Source: Eudorina sp. 2006-703-Eu-15
Lineage: Eukaryota > Chlorophyta > Chlorophyceae > Chlamydomonadales > Volvocaceae
Length of the DNA stretch: 64,000 nt
Assembly (NCBI GenBank): GCA_003117195.1
Contig: BDSI01000191.1
Coordinates: forward strand, 105,961 to 169,960
Direction of reading: 5' to 3'
Shown: positions 12,909 to 22,381 of the stretch, in pieces
Layout of the letters: the number at the start of each line of letters is the position of its first letter
How positions within the stretch are numbered: the stretch's first letter is position 1
The notes under the pieces: generated by a model
Databases searched by the model: none
Seen by the model: only the letters and a program-made list of their open reading frames with translations
What the model was told of the DNA's origin: nothing
Made by a program: the position numbers and the translations under genes

Positions 12909-15900
12909 CGCAGCAGCCGCATCTGAATCTTCCCGGTGAGCTTCACGCCCACAGTCGGGCACAGCCCACCTTGCTGGTTAATGATGAGCAAGTGGATGGG
13001 TCCACTCGCTAAGCAGGCAGAGTTACCAAGGCAGACACAACTCGCCATTCGCCTTTCGCCGCCGCCGCTGACGCACGACGACCGTGTCCTGCCACTCCCT
13101 TACCTTACCCCCTCACCCCCTCACCCCCTCACCCTCTCACCCTCTCATCCCGCAAACCCTTAGACTCTTACCCCCTCGCCCCCTCCTGGGTGGAATGGGG
13201 CCTGTGGAGGGTCCCTGTCCTTGTGTTGTGTGGTCACTGGATCCGTACAGCAGCCATGTGTGTCCGGGTGTACCTCCTGTTGCCGTACAGTTTTTAAAAT
13301 GCTTTTGTCGGTGGGGGTGCGATTTCTGCAGGTTGCTCATGCAGCAGCAAGCCACGACCCTCCGCCACAGCACTACCACCACCGGCCGCCCCCGGACGGC
13401 CAGCCCGGACTCGGGCGCCGCACTAGGTGTGTACGGCAGTGAGCAAATCGGAAAATCCTAACTAAGTGCATATGTATCCACCCTAAGGAAAGAGAGGGGA
13501 GAGGGGAGGAAGGCAGGGAGCTGAGGGGAGGGACGGATAGGAAGGAGAGAGGAGGGGAAGGGGAGAGGTAAGGGAGGGAGGGAGGGAGCGCACCGCTGTG
13601 TGTTGTGGCATGGTGAGGTGAGGCTGCCCCTCAGAGCCCCTCTGGATTCTCCCCCGGACACTGGCGGCGGCAGCTCACCTAAGCGGCCGCCCACCCGACA
13701 TCCCCCGGCGCCACACTCCCGCCTGCCCGCGGACGCCTCCCCCGCTCCGCATCCCCCCTCACCCCTCCACCCCTCCCTCCACCCCTCCAACCCCCCACAG
13801 CCGCCGGACATCAGTCTCGCCCATTGCACTGTATGTGTATCAACGGCACGTCGGTGCAGCGGTCGCTGGTGGCTCGGCGGCCCGACGGCAGCCGGGTGGG
13901 GCTGACCCACCTCTACATCCACAACGGGGACACCGGCGGTGGGGCCGCCGGCGGAGCGGCGGAGGGTGGTGCAGGTCCGGGCCCTCTTGCCGCCCATGCT
14001 GCGGGCGGTGAGGGCCCTGGCGGCCCCCGGCTGCTGGTGGCCAACAAACTGGATGAGGGTGAGTCCCGATGGCGGGGAGGGGCGAGGGGGGAGGGGCCGG
14101 TGGTGGTGGCTGAGGAGGGCCTGGTACGTGGTTCTGTGTTAACTTGTTGGTTCTGGGATCCCGGGGTCAGGGGGTCAGGACCCGGCATCCGGCAGTCGGG
14201 TGTGTCCGTATCTTACTTCAGCACTAGGGTCCACCTCCCCGCCCACCGCCGGTGTGTGGGCCCGCGGGCGCACGCTCCCGCCGCCCCACCTCCTCCACCA
14301 CCACCGCGCCCACACGCACGCGGCGCCGTACACCTGGTCTCGGTCCTGGCCTCGCCAACGCCCGGCATTCCATCGCGCATCGAGTCCAGATGATGCACCC
14401 CCACCGCACACGGTAACCCCGCCCAGACGCGGGGGGAGGGGTCTTTTCCGTTTCATCCCCACCCAGACGGCAAGTAAATCCCTCTCTCCCGCTCCGCTCA
14501 TCCACATGCAGGTGTCTTTTTTCAGTCGATAGCAAGCACATCCGGCCTCCACCCACACCCCCACAAGCATCAGCACCAGCACCAGCAGCTGCACAAGCAC
14601 CAGCAGACACAGAAGCAGAAGAAGCCGAAGCAGCAGCAGCAGCAGTTCCCGCCGCCCAACAAGCGGACGGTGCTGCAGCTGCTGAGCTGGCCCGCGGCCG
14701 GCACCGCGGAGGAGTGGGTGCGGGAGGCCCAGGAGGACTGCGGCGTCAGCGGGTACGACTCGGTGGTGGAATTCCCGCTGGATGGCCCCGAGATGACGGC
14801 CCTGTGCAGTACGTCAAGATCTGGATCCAGATCCGGATCCAGATCTCGGCAGTACGTACGGATGACAGATACGATCTTCGTGGCGTCGGAGGTGAGGGGA
14901 ATGGGGGCAGGCCGGGCAGGCCGAGAAGCGAGCGAGGTGGATGCAGACAAAGGGAAAGTTGCATGTAATACAGTTTCATCAGTGACGGGGACAAGGCCAC
15001 AGGTTTCCAAAGGTGCAGCACGATGACAGAGGAAACAGTTGTCCAACATATTGGTGACGTCACCCAGGTGCCGTATGCGCAAAGCGAGCAGTACGCAATC
15101 AGCATTGTAACCGTAACCCTTACAAGGTGGCCGGACCTTACCCCGTTCCAACGGGCCCCGATAGCTCGTAGGCGCCTCATCTCATCAACCCCTACCAAGG
15201 ACTGCGCACCCATCCTCCATCACCCGCGGGGGGGGTCACGCCGCCATACCGGCCACTACACCAGGTTACCAGCGCGCCAGGATTGCCTCTCCTGGAAACC
15301 GCACCAGACCCGCCGAATCACCTAGCGGGGAGGGGGCCGGGATTTAAACCTACCGCGGATCTCTGGACAGCATGGCAGTGTCTTTCCCATTAGGCGACCC
15401 CCCCTCCGTCAGCATGGATTGGTCCTAGCACTTCCGTACATACCTCGTCTTTGTTGTACCTGTAGAGGAAGCCTGGGTCACGAGATGATTCAGGAATGTG
15501 GGGTTGCAGCGGTGTCGCGCCCAACGCCCCACCTATCTACCTGGGGGGGCTCTCCTTCCTCCCCTCCTCCCTCCTGCCCTCCCGGCCCTCGGCTGCCTGC
15601 CAACCCAACATATCCGCTCCCCTGCCGCCCCTGCCGCCCCTGCCGCCCCTGCCTTCCCTGCCTTCCCTGCCTTCCCTGCCTTCCCTGCCTTCCCTGCCTG
15701 CCCAGCCCTGCTCCGACGGCGAGGCGCACGCGGATGGCCCCGCGGCCCAACCTCCCGCTGGCGCCACCGCCGTCACCACGGAGACCAGCTTCTACCTCGA
15801 GTGCTGTCAGGCGAGTGGGGGCGGAGCGGAGGGGTGGGCGGGGAACAGGGCCCACCTGCCGCAGTGACTCGCCACTGGGGCGCCTAAACATGGGGCCCCG

Positions 15901-16760
15901 CGCCTGTCGGCGTCCATCCCTCCCGTGACCAGCACCTCACCACTAATAACAACGGAGGCCGTACAGTGGAACACGGGGCGCATCGCGCATGGCCTCAGCC
16001 ACTGTCAGCGTCTGGACTGGTGGCTGTCGTGGTCCTGGAAGAAAGCACGGGTGGGCGCCCGGGGGGAAACACGTGGCAGCCGGCCTGTCTTGGTAACCAC
16101 GGATACCGCGCTCGAAGTCTCTTACGGTCCCCTGCAACCTTCACCCGTGGTCCCTTTCTTTCCAACCGCGCAGTGTCCGTGAGCCAGCACGGACTTTGTG
16201 GCTGGCCGGCTGGCTGGCTGGCTGGCTGGCTGGTTGTGGCCAACCGTCGGGGCCTGACGACTACCGACCTGGCGGGGTTTCATGTGTCGTACACACTGGG
16301 TTACGCGAGGACCGGGCAGCGGATTCCGGCATGCCGAGGTCTCAGACCCCTAGTTTGGATCCTGGGATCTGAGACAAAAGCGAGATCTCGTCGTACCATC
16401 TAGATCGCCAGGGGGAAAGGGGAGGCCAGGTTCTCAGGACTGGCGCAGCCGTCACAGCTGCTGCACCGGCAAGCGGCAATGGACTAACTGCCTAACACGT
16501 CACGGCACGGGACCGCACGGCAGGGCACAGGACAGCCCGGCACGGCAGGGGAGCGGACGGGATGCTGCGGGCTGGTCTGCCTGGTCTCCGCAGCCCTGTC
16601 GATGTGCGCCGGTGCGTGCTGCTCCACACTGGGCAGTCCCACCGAGATGAGGCGCATGCACCCACCGATGATGAGGCGGCCGTCGCAGCCGCCGCTCCCC
16701 TGGAGCGCCCGCCGGGCAGAGGACCTGCTGCTGCGGAACGAACCGCGCGCGTACAGGTAA
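336..16760 (+). CDS. Multi-exon proline-rich protein of unknown function (model uncertain)
   Basis: I do not recognise this gene. Small Pro/Ala/Gln/Ser-rich exons with matching splice phases are seen at 336-480, 898-1055, 1834-1879, 2336-2430, 2935-2965 and 3490-3594. Further candidates lie at 3702-3744 and 4072-4131. They lead into a giant proline-rich exon from about 4584 to 11438. After it come 11720-12303, 12684-12935 (ending in a Ser run) and 13332-13426. The 3' exons look like ordinary protein: 13801-14058, 14526-14891 (basic His/Gln/Lys stretch, then a Trp- and acid-containing segment), 15706-15810, 15967-16050, and a last exon ending at TAA 16758-16760. Breaks in phase occur inside the giant exon, near 11438, and between 14058 and 14526, so frameshifts or two adjacent genes are possible. 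The long Ser-Pro tracts suggest a hydroxyproline-rich, cell-wall or linker-type protein, but I see no pherophorin domain. The start codon is not identified. Confidence 0.4.
570..605. repeat. (CAC)n microsatellite
   Basis: A short run of CAC/CCA triplets lies in the intron between the exons ending at 480 and starting at 898. It is a simple repeat with no sign of function. Confidence 0.8.
1314..1363. repeat. CACCG pentamer repeat
   Basis: About nine to ten head-to-tail CCGCA/CACCG units sit just before the longer CAC array. They lie in a presumed intron between the exons at 898-1055 and 1834-1879. Confidence 0.8.
1405..1597. repeat. (CAC)n / CAACAC trinucleotide array
   Basis: A run of poly-C and CCCCCA gives way to a long pure CAC array from about 1436, then to CACCAACAC variants. 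Every frame is open (poly-Pro, poly-His or poly-Thr; poly-Trp/Val on the other strand). It is therefore a microsatellite rather than evidence of coding. Confidence 0.85.
1742..1795. repeat. (TA)n microsatellite
   Basis: An alternating TA/TATG tract of about 50 bases stands out in otherwise GC-rich DNA. It lies about 40 bases upstream of the acceptor at 1831-1833, so it falls within an intron. Confidence 0.8.
2061..2130. repeat. GTGC and GT microsatellites
   Basis: A (GTGC)n tract is followed, after about 20 bases, by a (GT)n tract. Both lie in the presumed intron between exons 1834-1879 and 2336-2430. Confidence 0.75.
2747..2816. repeat. 14-bp tandem repeat, five copies
   Basis: Five perfect head-to-tail copies of the unit CGCCTGAGTCATGT occupy 2747-2816. 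Each unit contains TGAGTCA, the core of bZIP (AP-1/GCN4-type) binding sites. Position in a presumed intron makes a simple minisatellite the default reading. Confidence 0.85.
5861..7090. repeat. Large segmental duplication, copy 1
   Basis: This segment matches 8478-9750 almost base for base over long stretches at an offset of about 2,617 bases, rising to about 2,664 after small indels. The shared landmark text includes the box read as RPPPRPVVRRPPPK near 6005-6060. Copy 1 differs from copy 2 by C-run lengths, for example five Cs versus four before GGCTGAGG, and four versus five after GTCG. Confidence 0.85.
8478..9750. repeat. Large segmental duplication, copy 2
   Basis: This is the second copy of the 5861-7090 segment. 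It keeps an uninterrupted (SPPPP)n rod at 9010-9170, where copy 1 is locally out of frame, but it breaks frame near 9480, where copy 1 does not. A third, partial relative lies at about 7550-7870 and matches about 9640-9930. Confidence 0.85.
10840..11425. repeat. About 99-bp coding minisatellite, six copies
   Basis: The landmark CCATCACCAGCC recurs about every 98-100 bases (near 10896, 10994, 11094, 11192, 11290 and 11390). Each unit corresponds to about 33 codons of a Ser-Pro-Ala-Pro box followed by poly-proline. The period is a multiple of three, as expected if the array expanded under selection to keep a reading frame. Confidence 0.75.
11720..12303 (+). other. Second proline-rich exon
   Basis: After a CAG acceptor at 11717-11719, a Thr/Ala/Pro segment runs into nearly pure proline to a donor at 12304 (GTGAGT). 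It ends in phase 2 and joins exactly to the exon at 12684, whose first base completes a proline codon. That joined reading gives the Pro/Ser segment that ends in the Ser run. The upstream join to the exon ending at 11438 is out of phase with this frame. Confidence 0.55.
12870..12910 (+). repeat. (TCG)n poly-serine tract
   Basis: About ten consecutive TCG codons lie in the exon 12684-12935 and encode a Ser run between a proline-rich stretch and an Ala-rich end. The donor follows at 12936. Confidence 0.75.
15128..15300. repeat. Dispersed repeat, copy A
   Basis: About 150 bases from the landmark GATAGCTCGTAGGCGCCTCA to CCAGGTTACCAGCGCGCCA recur at 57890-58050 with scattered substitutions. It is probably a fragment of an interspersed element. 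Read on the minus strand, both copies begin MGAQS(L/F)VGVD(E/D)MRRLRAI. This copy sits directly beside the tRNA-like segment at 15315-15400. Confidence 0.7.
15315..15400 (-). mobile_element. tRNA-like segment, probable SINE end
   Basis: Read on the minus strand, it has a 7-base stem pair (GAGGGGG with CCCCCTC) about 75 bases apart. It also has a box-B-like GGTTTAAATCC and a box-A-like CGCCTAATGGG. The anticodon and T stems pair poorly, so it is unlikely to be a working tRNA. A tRNA-derived SINE or tRNA relic is the better reading. Confidence 0.4.
15618..15705. repeat. CCCTGCCG / CCCTGCCTT tandem repeat
   Basis: About three CCCTGCCGC units are followed by five CCTTCCCTG units. They form a pyrimidine-rich tract immediately upstream of the CAG acceptor at 15703-15705 and may serve as an expanded polypyrimidine tract. 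Confidence 0.7.
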
Positions 16761-18418
16761 CCAGCCGTGCTGTGTTGTTTCTCCTGTGATGGAGTGCAGA
16801 AACGTCTGGATCTTAGATCCGAGCCAGGGAGGCCAACCCGCTGCGGCCTCTGCCGCGCCGGGGTACATAGGGGTGGGATGCGGCTCTTGTGCGCAGCGGG
16901 CGGGGTCAGCAAGCGCACTTGATAACGTGACGCGGTCACCCTTCACATTGATTTTGGGGATTGATTTTTACCGATCCGATGAGGGCGTTATGGGATTTCG
17001 TTTTGGCTTGGTGTTATGGGCGGGGTCTAAGGCGCGGCCCGGGTTGGTGAGCCTCTCCCTCCAAGGGCGGAGCGTGACGAGCATTGGGGGATGGATGCAT
17101 GGATGCTATAGATGGGGGAAAATGGATGCATGGATGCATGGGTTAACCCTTGTGTGCGGCCCGCATTTGAAGGTTTGCTGATGAGGGGACCGGGCTTCCA
17201 GCTGGAGACGGACGCTTTATCGGACCTGGATGCATGGAGGACGAACCGAGAGGTTCGAAGTGTGTGCGGGTGGGTACGTGGGTGTGCGTGGACAGCCGGT
17301 GGCAGCCGGTGTGCCTCTCACAAGGGGCAGCGCAGCAGAGGAATGGATGATGCAACGGGCAGCGCAAGGCCCGTGCAGTGTGTGGTAACGAAATACGAAA
17401 GATGCGGTCGCAGGTGCAAACAAAGCAGGATGTATGCATGTGCGAGCTTCAACATGCGCGGGTCGGTTACTGCCGGATGTTCACAGTTGGCAGTCGGGTG
17501 GCCGTTGGGAGGTTGGAATGGTTGGGGACAGGAACGACATGAACGAGCAGCAGCTGGACTGGCACACCCATTGATTCTGACGGTGCGCATAAGTACGCAG
17601 ACATATATTTTCTTCCTAATGAGCGTGAGTGCGGCTTTGTTTGTTTGCGTCATACTTCCAAGACAGACTAGATGAGCTGTGGGGTTGCCCCCTTCGGTTG
17701 CGTAACGCGTGTGCGTGTGTGAGGGCACGTCCGCAACGATTAATTGGCCCATTGATTTGCAATTCCAATGCTTCCGCTGCACAAGTGGCGACCGTCTTCG
17801 ATTGATTGCCGAAACGGTGGATGGAGGATTTTGGGATTGATGAGCCGCGTTTCGGCTTGGTTTGGCGCGTTGGCTGCGCCACGCCACGCCACGCGATGGC
17901 GTGAGTGCGCGTCGCAGGATGCACTGTAGAAATGCGCGCACGTGGACACAATGGCTTCACGGCACGGCACTGGGGATTCCTTATTCCTACTGCAACCCTG
18001 GAAAAGCCTCTCGATTCAAGGCTGCCCGCCGTGGCGGCCACGTGGCTGCATGTTAGCCAGCGGCATGGGTGTGTGAGGGCTGAGGGGGTGCCCGGGGGCG
18101 TGATGAAAGTTGCAAATGCGATGCTGTTGAGAGTGACCGACATTTTTTGGGAAACCAGCCGGCAGATCCGGCCTCTGTCCATGGATCTTACCGTTTCTGT
18201 ACTCCGTATATGTTGTCGTACTATGCTGGTGGGTGGCCTTGGGTGGTTACAGTTGTAAGGCCGTTGTAATTGCTCCTCAATACCTTACAGGCTCCTTGTT
18301 GCTCATAAAATATTGCTCTTGTATGGTTCAGTCGAAACGTTATCATTGTGATTGACACAAAAGTGCACAATTATAAGTACGCACCGAACACCTCGCTTCT
18401 GGCGATCGCCGAATCAAA
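16761..18418 (+). other. Presumed 3' UTR / intergenic sequence before the CCB gene
   Basis: After the TAA at 16758-16760 no reading frame with coding character is seen. The sequence is less GC-rich, with a GGATGCAT-type repeat near 17090-17240. Two TGTAA poly(A) signals lie at 18254-18258 and 18265-18269, about 1.5 kb downstream of the stop. The last 130 bases, which include CATAAAATA near 18305, are AT-rich and likely hold the CCB promoter. Confidence 0.4.
18254..18269 (+). terminator. Two TGTAA polyadenylation signals
   Basis: TGTAA, the usual volvocine poly(A) signal, occurs twice within 16 bases. It lies just upstream of the next gene and could end the transcript of the proline-rich gene. 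Assignment is by position only. Confidence 0.4.
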
Positions 18419-21400
18419 ATGTCCCAAGTTATCTTAAAATCTGTTCATCTACAATGCCCACTAGTGCGCCAGCGCCGTCTTAACTTGTCTCGAACACCCG
18501 CACTTGCACGGACCACACGGACCATCCGCCGTCCAACCCACATCTGTGCGGAGACGCAAAGACGAGGTCAGTCACTGACACATATAATCCGATTTGTTTC
18601 GGATTGTGATGCTTCGTATACCCCTTCCTGGACCCCTAAACAAGCCCATCACGACCAGCAGGAGGCCTCGGGGACGATGACATCGACGTCGCGGTGTTCA
18701 GGTTCACGCTCGGCATCCCTGGATTCGACGATCGCCTCATCCCCCGTGTCGTGGGCCTGGTGCTGGGAGCGCTGCTGCTGGTGAACCATGTCGCGGGGGC
18801 GCAGCCCGCCCCTGACGCGCAGGTACGGCAGAACGGCCCCGACCTCGTCGATGGGAAGGGGAGCCCCGCGCACTCGCATCTCATCCAGCGCTTCACACAT
18901 GATATGGGGAGGAGGGGGAGGAGGAGGAGGAGTGGTGAAGCTGTCAGAACGGTGAAATCATGTGCCCGATGTCGATGCTCCCGGTGACGCTCAGGGGCCC
19001 CGTGTCTGCCTGTCTGTCTGTCCGTCCTTCCGTCCGTCGGTTGCGCAGTTGCGATCCGAGTGGCTGGGTGCGCTGCTGGCGGCGCTGTGCTTCTTCGTGC
19101 CGGACATCGAGGAGCGGCTGCGGGAGGCGCTGCCGGGCCGAGGCCGCCAGAAGACCGCGGAGAACATCGAGGGCGCCACCAACTGCTTCCTCCTGGAGCC
19201 CAGCCTGCCTGAGGCGACCAAGAAGGTATCCGCTGCGGCCGCCGCGATGTGGTGTGCAGGGGGTTTTGTCGGGCCCCGACTAGCGGCATACGCCTCAATC
19301 CGTACTGCCGGCCGCCAGCGTTGCCGCTGCTGCGGCCATTACCATCACTACTACTGCTGCTGCTGCTTTGCCCTGGGGGGAACCACAACCCGCGGCTTGA
19401 CGTGGCATGGCGTGCAGTGCTCTGGGGTGGTGGGGGATAGAGATGTTTCGCCAGTTGTTGACTGGGGTGGAATGTACCCTCTGGGCCGCAGGAGCTGGCC
19501 TGGGCCTCCTTCTCGCTCCTCAAGAACACCAACTGCTGCGGCCTGGTGGTGGCGGCCGGCGGCCGGGTGCTGCTGGCGCGCGGGGCGGTGGGCGGCCGGG
19601 TGGTCCAGCCGGGGGACACGGCGGGCTCGCTGGCGGCCATGTCGCAGGTAGGGAGCCGAGAGGAGCAAGGGGTGCGCCCCTTCTCCCCCCCATCCCCTCC
19701 CCGGGCAACCCAACCCCCCCCACCCCCCCACACACACGATCGGGGTCCCACACGCACTGCTGGCTGTCGGCTCCGTGACTCCCCAAACATTGCGAGTGCG
19801 CGGGAAAATAGGTCGCGAGGTCAGCAAGAAGCGCAGGGGCAGGGGCAGGGGCAGGGGCAGGGGCAGGGGCAGGGCAGGGGCAGGGGCAGGGGCAGGGGCA
19901 GGGGCAGGGGCAGGGGCAGGGGCAGGGGCAGGGGCAGGGGCAGGGGCAGGGGCAGGGGCAGGGGCAGGGGCAGGGCAGGGGCAGGGGCAGGGGCAGGGGC
20001 AGGGGCAGGGGCAGGGCAGGGGCAGGGGCAGGGGCAGGGGCAGGGCAGGGGCAGGGGCAGGGCAGGGGCAGGGCAGGGGCAGGGGCAGGGGCAGGGGCAG
20101 GGGCAGGGGCAGGGGCAGGGGCAGGGCAGGGGCAGGGGCAGGGGCAGGGGCAGGGGCAGGGGCAGGGGCAGGGGCAGGGCAGGGGCAGGGGCAGGGGCAG
20201 GGGCAGGGGCAGGGGCAGGGCAGGGGCAGGGGCAGGGGCAGGGGCAGGGGCAGGGGCAGGGGCAGGGGCAGGGGCAGGGGCAGGGGCAGGGGCAGGGCAG
20301 GGGCAGGGGCAGGGGCAGGGGCAGGGCAGGGGCAGGGGCAGGGGCAGGGGCAGGGGCAGGGGCAGGGGCAGGGGCAGGGGCTGGGGCTGGGGCTGGGGCT
20401 GGGGCTGGGGCTGGGGCTGGGGCTGGGGCTGGGGCTGGGGCTGGGCTGGGGCTGGGGCTGGGGCTGGGGCTGGGGCTGGGGCTGGGCTGGGGCTGGGGCT
20501 GGGGCTGGGCTGGGGCTGGGGCTGGGGCTGGGGCTGGGGCCGGGCCGGGGCCGGGGCCGGGCCGGGGCCGGGGCTGGGGCTGGGGCTGGGGCTGGGGCTG
20601 GGGCTGGGGCCGGGGCTGGGGCCGGGGCCGCAAGCACAGAGCGCGAGGAGACGCATACACACGAGCGGTTTTCTTCGCTACATACACGGTGCGCGGGGGG
20701 ATTATGGCGGACGAGTGGGTGGGTGGGATGTGTCCGGCACACAGCGAGGCAGTGATGGGCGCGCAGCTCCATGAAGGCAGACTGGGGAGCGCTGTTGGGC
20801 TCTTTACGTCGACTGCGGTAGGGCGTCCCGCGGTCTTGACCGGGGGACTCAGCCCAGTTCGACAGGGTAGTATCGTTCGTCGAGCGGTTGTTGGGTTCGC
20901 GCTCCGCTGCAAGTCTTCAGCACCGCTCATGGATGGCGTGCGTCGGTGGCGGACAATGACTGCGGGCGTTACTGTGTCGAGTACGGGGTAGTCCGGTGAC
21001 ATGGTGGCCGGGGTTGATTACCGCAAAACCCCGCAAAACCCAAAAGGCAAATCCGGTGTCCGGGGTGTTGGATGTTTTCAGGACCTGGCGGCGCATGCCG
21101 GCAAGCTGGCGGAGGTGGCGTCCGGGAGCGCGCCTCAGCTGTGGCTCCCGGAGCGGTCCGGGTTCGGGTCGGCGGGCGTGCAGTCGCTGGCGGCGCTTCC
21201 GCCGGGCGCGCAGTGCCTGATGGCGCAGCACATCGGGACCCCGGCGGCGGGAGGGCGGCCCGCGTTGCTGCTGGTGTTTTCGGAGCGGCCAAGGTGAGGC
21301 AGGCGGGTGGGAAGGATGGCGCGGCCCAGGGCCCGGTGGCATCATACCAGTTGCCAGCAGCGTACCTTATCGCGTACAGTTCGCGACCCGAGTTGGGTGC

Positions 21401-21725
21401 GGGAAATGCGAACCGGGGTTGTTTCACATCTAATCATCACGCGAGGCCTGCCGCGTTAACCGTGATGTGCGCGTGGAAGGAGTGAGTTGGGGTTCGGGGT
21501 TTCGAGCCGGTGCCCGAATCCTCGTGTGCCCCTCCTGGCTGTGTCAGTGCCGCGGTTGTGAATGCCAGTTGCAGTTGGTCTCTGTGCGGTTACAACGAGG
21601 GTTGAACCCTCCTTCCGCTTTCAACAGTATGCACACTCGCGCGTTTTTGCGTTTGCAGGGCGCTCACGGATCGGGAACGTTACTGGGTTGGAGCTGTGGC
21701 TGACAAGCTGTCGACCTTCGTCTAA
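18419..21725 (+). CDS. CCB2: Cofactor assembly of complex C subunit B, CCB2/CCB4 family
   Basis: This is a plastid protein needed for covalent attachment of haem ci to cytochrome b6 (system IV, CCB1-4), where CCB2 and CCB4 are related partners in the thylakoid membrane. Six exons were joined by hand: 18419-18566, 18662-18822, 19049-19225, 19492-19647, 21082-21293 and 21659-21725. They give 306 residues with all phases closed. Residues 1-45 are rich in Arg, Ser and Thr and lack acid, like a chloroplast transit peptide. Exon 2 holds the family signature FRFTLGIPGFDDRLIPR, followed by a membrane segment (VVGLVLGALLLVNH). Exon 3 opens with a second one (WLGALLAALCFFV). The C-terminal half (LAWASFSLLKNTNC; DRERYWVGAVADKLSTF) is the soluble domain. 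CCB2 is favoured over CCB4 from memory of the signature. The choice between paralogues is not certain. A large G-rich repeat sits in intron 4, and a TGTAA signal follows about 100 bases after the stop. Confidence 0.88.
19832..20630. repeat. GGGGCA/GGGGCT/GGGGCC hexanucleotide array
   Basis: About 800 bases lie within intron 4 of the CCB gene (19648-21081). GGGGCA units, with occasional 5-base GGGCA units, run to about 20380. GGGGCT units follow to about 20540, then GGGGCC and GGGGCT units mixed to 20630. The G-rich strand is the transcribed-sense strand, so the pre-mRNA carries the G runs. Open frames through it (Gly-Gln-Gly or Pro-Ala) are by-products of the repeat. Confidence 0.95.
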
Positions 21726-21823
21726 TTGTCAGTGAGATCCAAGCGGTGCCCGGTTGATTCCCTCTGCTGCGTGTCGGTAACACATTTTTATGGTCTGATC
21801 GGGTCGCGTACGTAATTCAGGGC

Positions 21824-21828
21824 TGTAA
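21824..21828 (+). terminator. TGTAA poly(A) signal for CCB
   Basis: TGTAA lies 99 bases after the CCB stop codon on the sense strand. This matches the usual volvocine polyadenylation signal. Confidence 0.6.
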
Positions 21829-22068
21829 CGTGTGACGATGCCTCGTTTCTCTTGACTTCGCCGGTTCCCCCTACTCACTGAAGACCAAATACGGCACAGC
21901 GAGACAGCCATCACAGGAACGGGTGTCGTCTCCACAGCACGCTTGGCCGCGCATGTTCCCCGCCAGTCAGAAGGCGTGTCGAACCTTGTAGGAGGCAAGA
22001 GAAGACAGGGACCCCCCTGAGAGAAGAGAGAAACGACAGGCCCTCGGGCCCAAGTCACCCATGACTCT

Positions 22069-22073
22069 TTACA
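22069..22073 (-). terminator. TGTAA poly(A) signal for RPL7
   Basis: TTACA on the plus strand reads TGTAA on the RPL7 sense strand, about 310 bases after its stop codon. Confidence 0.5.
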
Positions 22074-22381
22074 AGCTTTCCCACCGATAAACCAAGCCGC
22101 ACCAAGAGAATCACCGCCGAGCCAGTCAGCGCAATCACAGCAGCGCGCCGTTCCACGTGCAACGGAGCCTGCAGCGCCCTCACGCCCCTCGTCCGACCAA
22201 GGCAGACGGCGGGGATGTTTGGCATCACCGCCGGCTATGGCTCTCGCCGCAGCTGCGTCTGCCTCTGCTTCCTCCAGCTCCTGCAGAGCACGCCGGTGCC
22301 CCTGCCGCAGCTGCGCCCGCCACACATGGTTGTGCTGCCGCTGCTGCTGCCCTCGCTGCTGCACTTCGAGGTGGCTCAAGC

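Larger units (their letters stand above)
21726..22381. other. Convergent 3' flanks of CCB and RPL7
   Basis: The 656 bases between the two stop codons hold no gene that I can support. They should contain both 3' UTRs. A TGTAA signal on the plus strand serves CCB and one on the minus strand serves RPL7. Confidence 0.6.

Noticed and set aside
13800..14060. Reading the 3' part of this exon in the alternative frame that ends ALAAPGCWWPTNWMR
   Set aside because: It would fix the phase with the next exon, but it requires an unexplained frameshift inside the exon, so I left the clash unresolved.
15315..15400. A functional tRNA gene on the minus strand
   Set aside because: The acceptor-like stem and box B are present, but the anticodon and T stems do not pair properly and no clear anticodon loop can be placed.
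19351..21002. Open frames of Pro-Ala, Leu-Pro, Gly-Gln and Gly-Arg type through the GGGGCA array
   Set aside because: They lie inside a CCB intron with well-supported exons on both sides, and are by-products of the hexamer.
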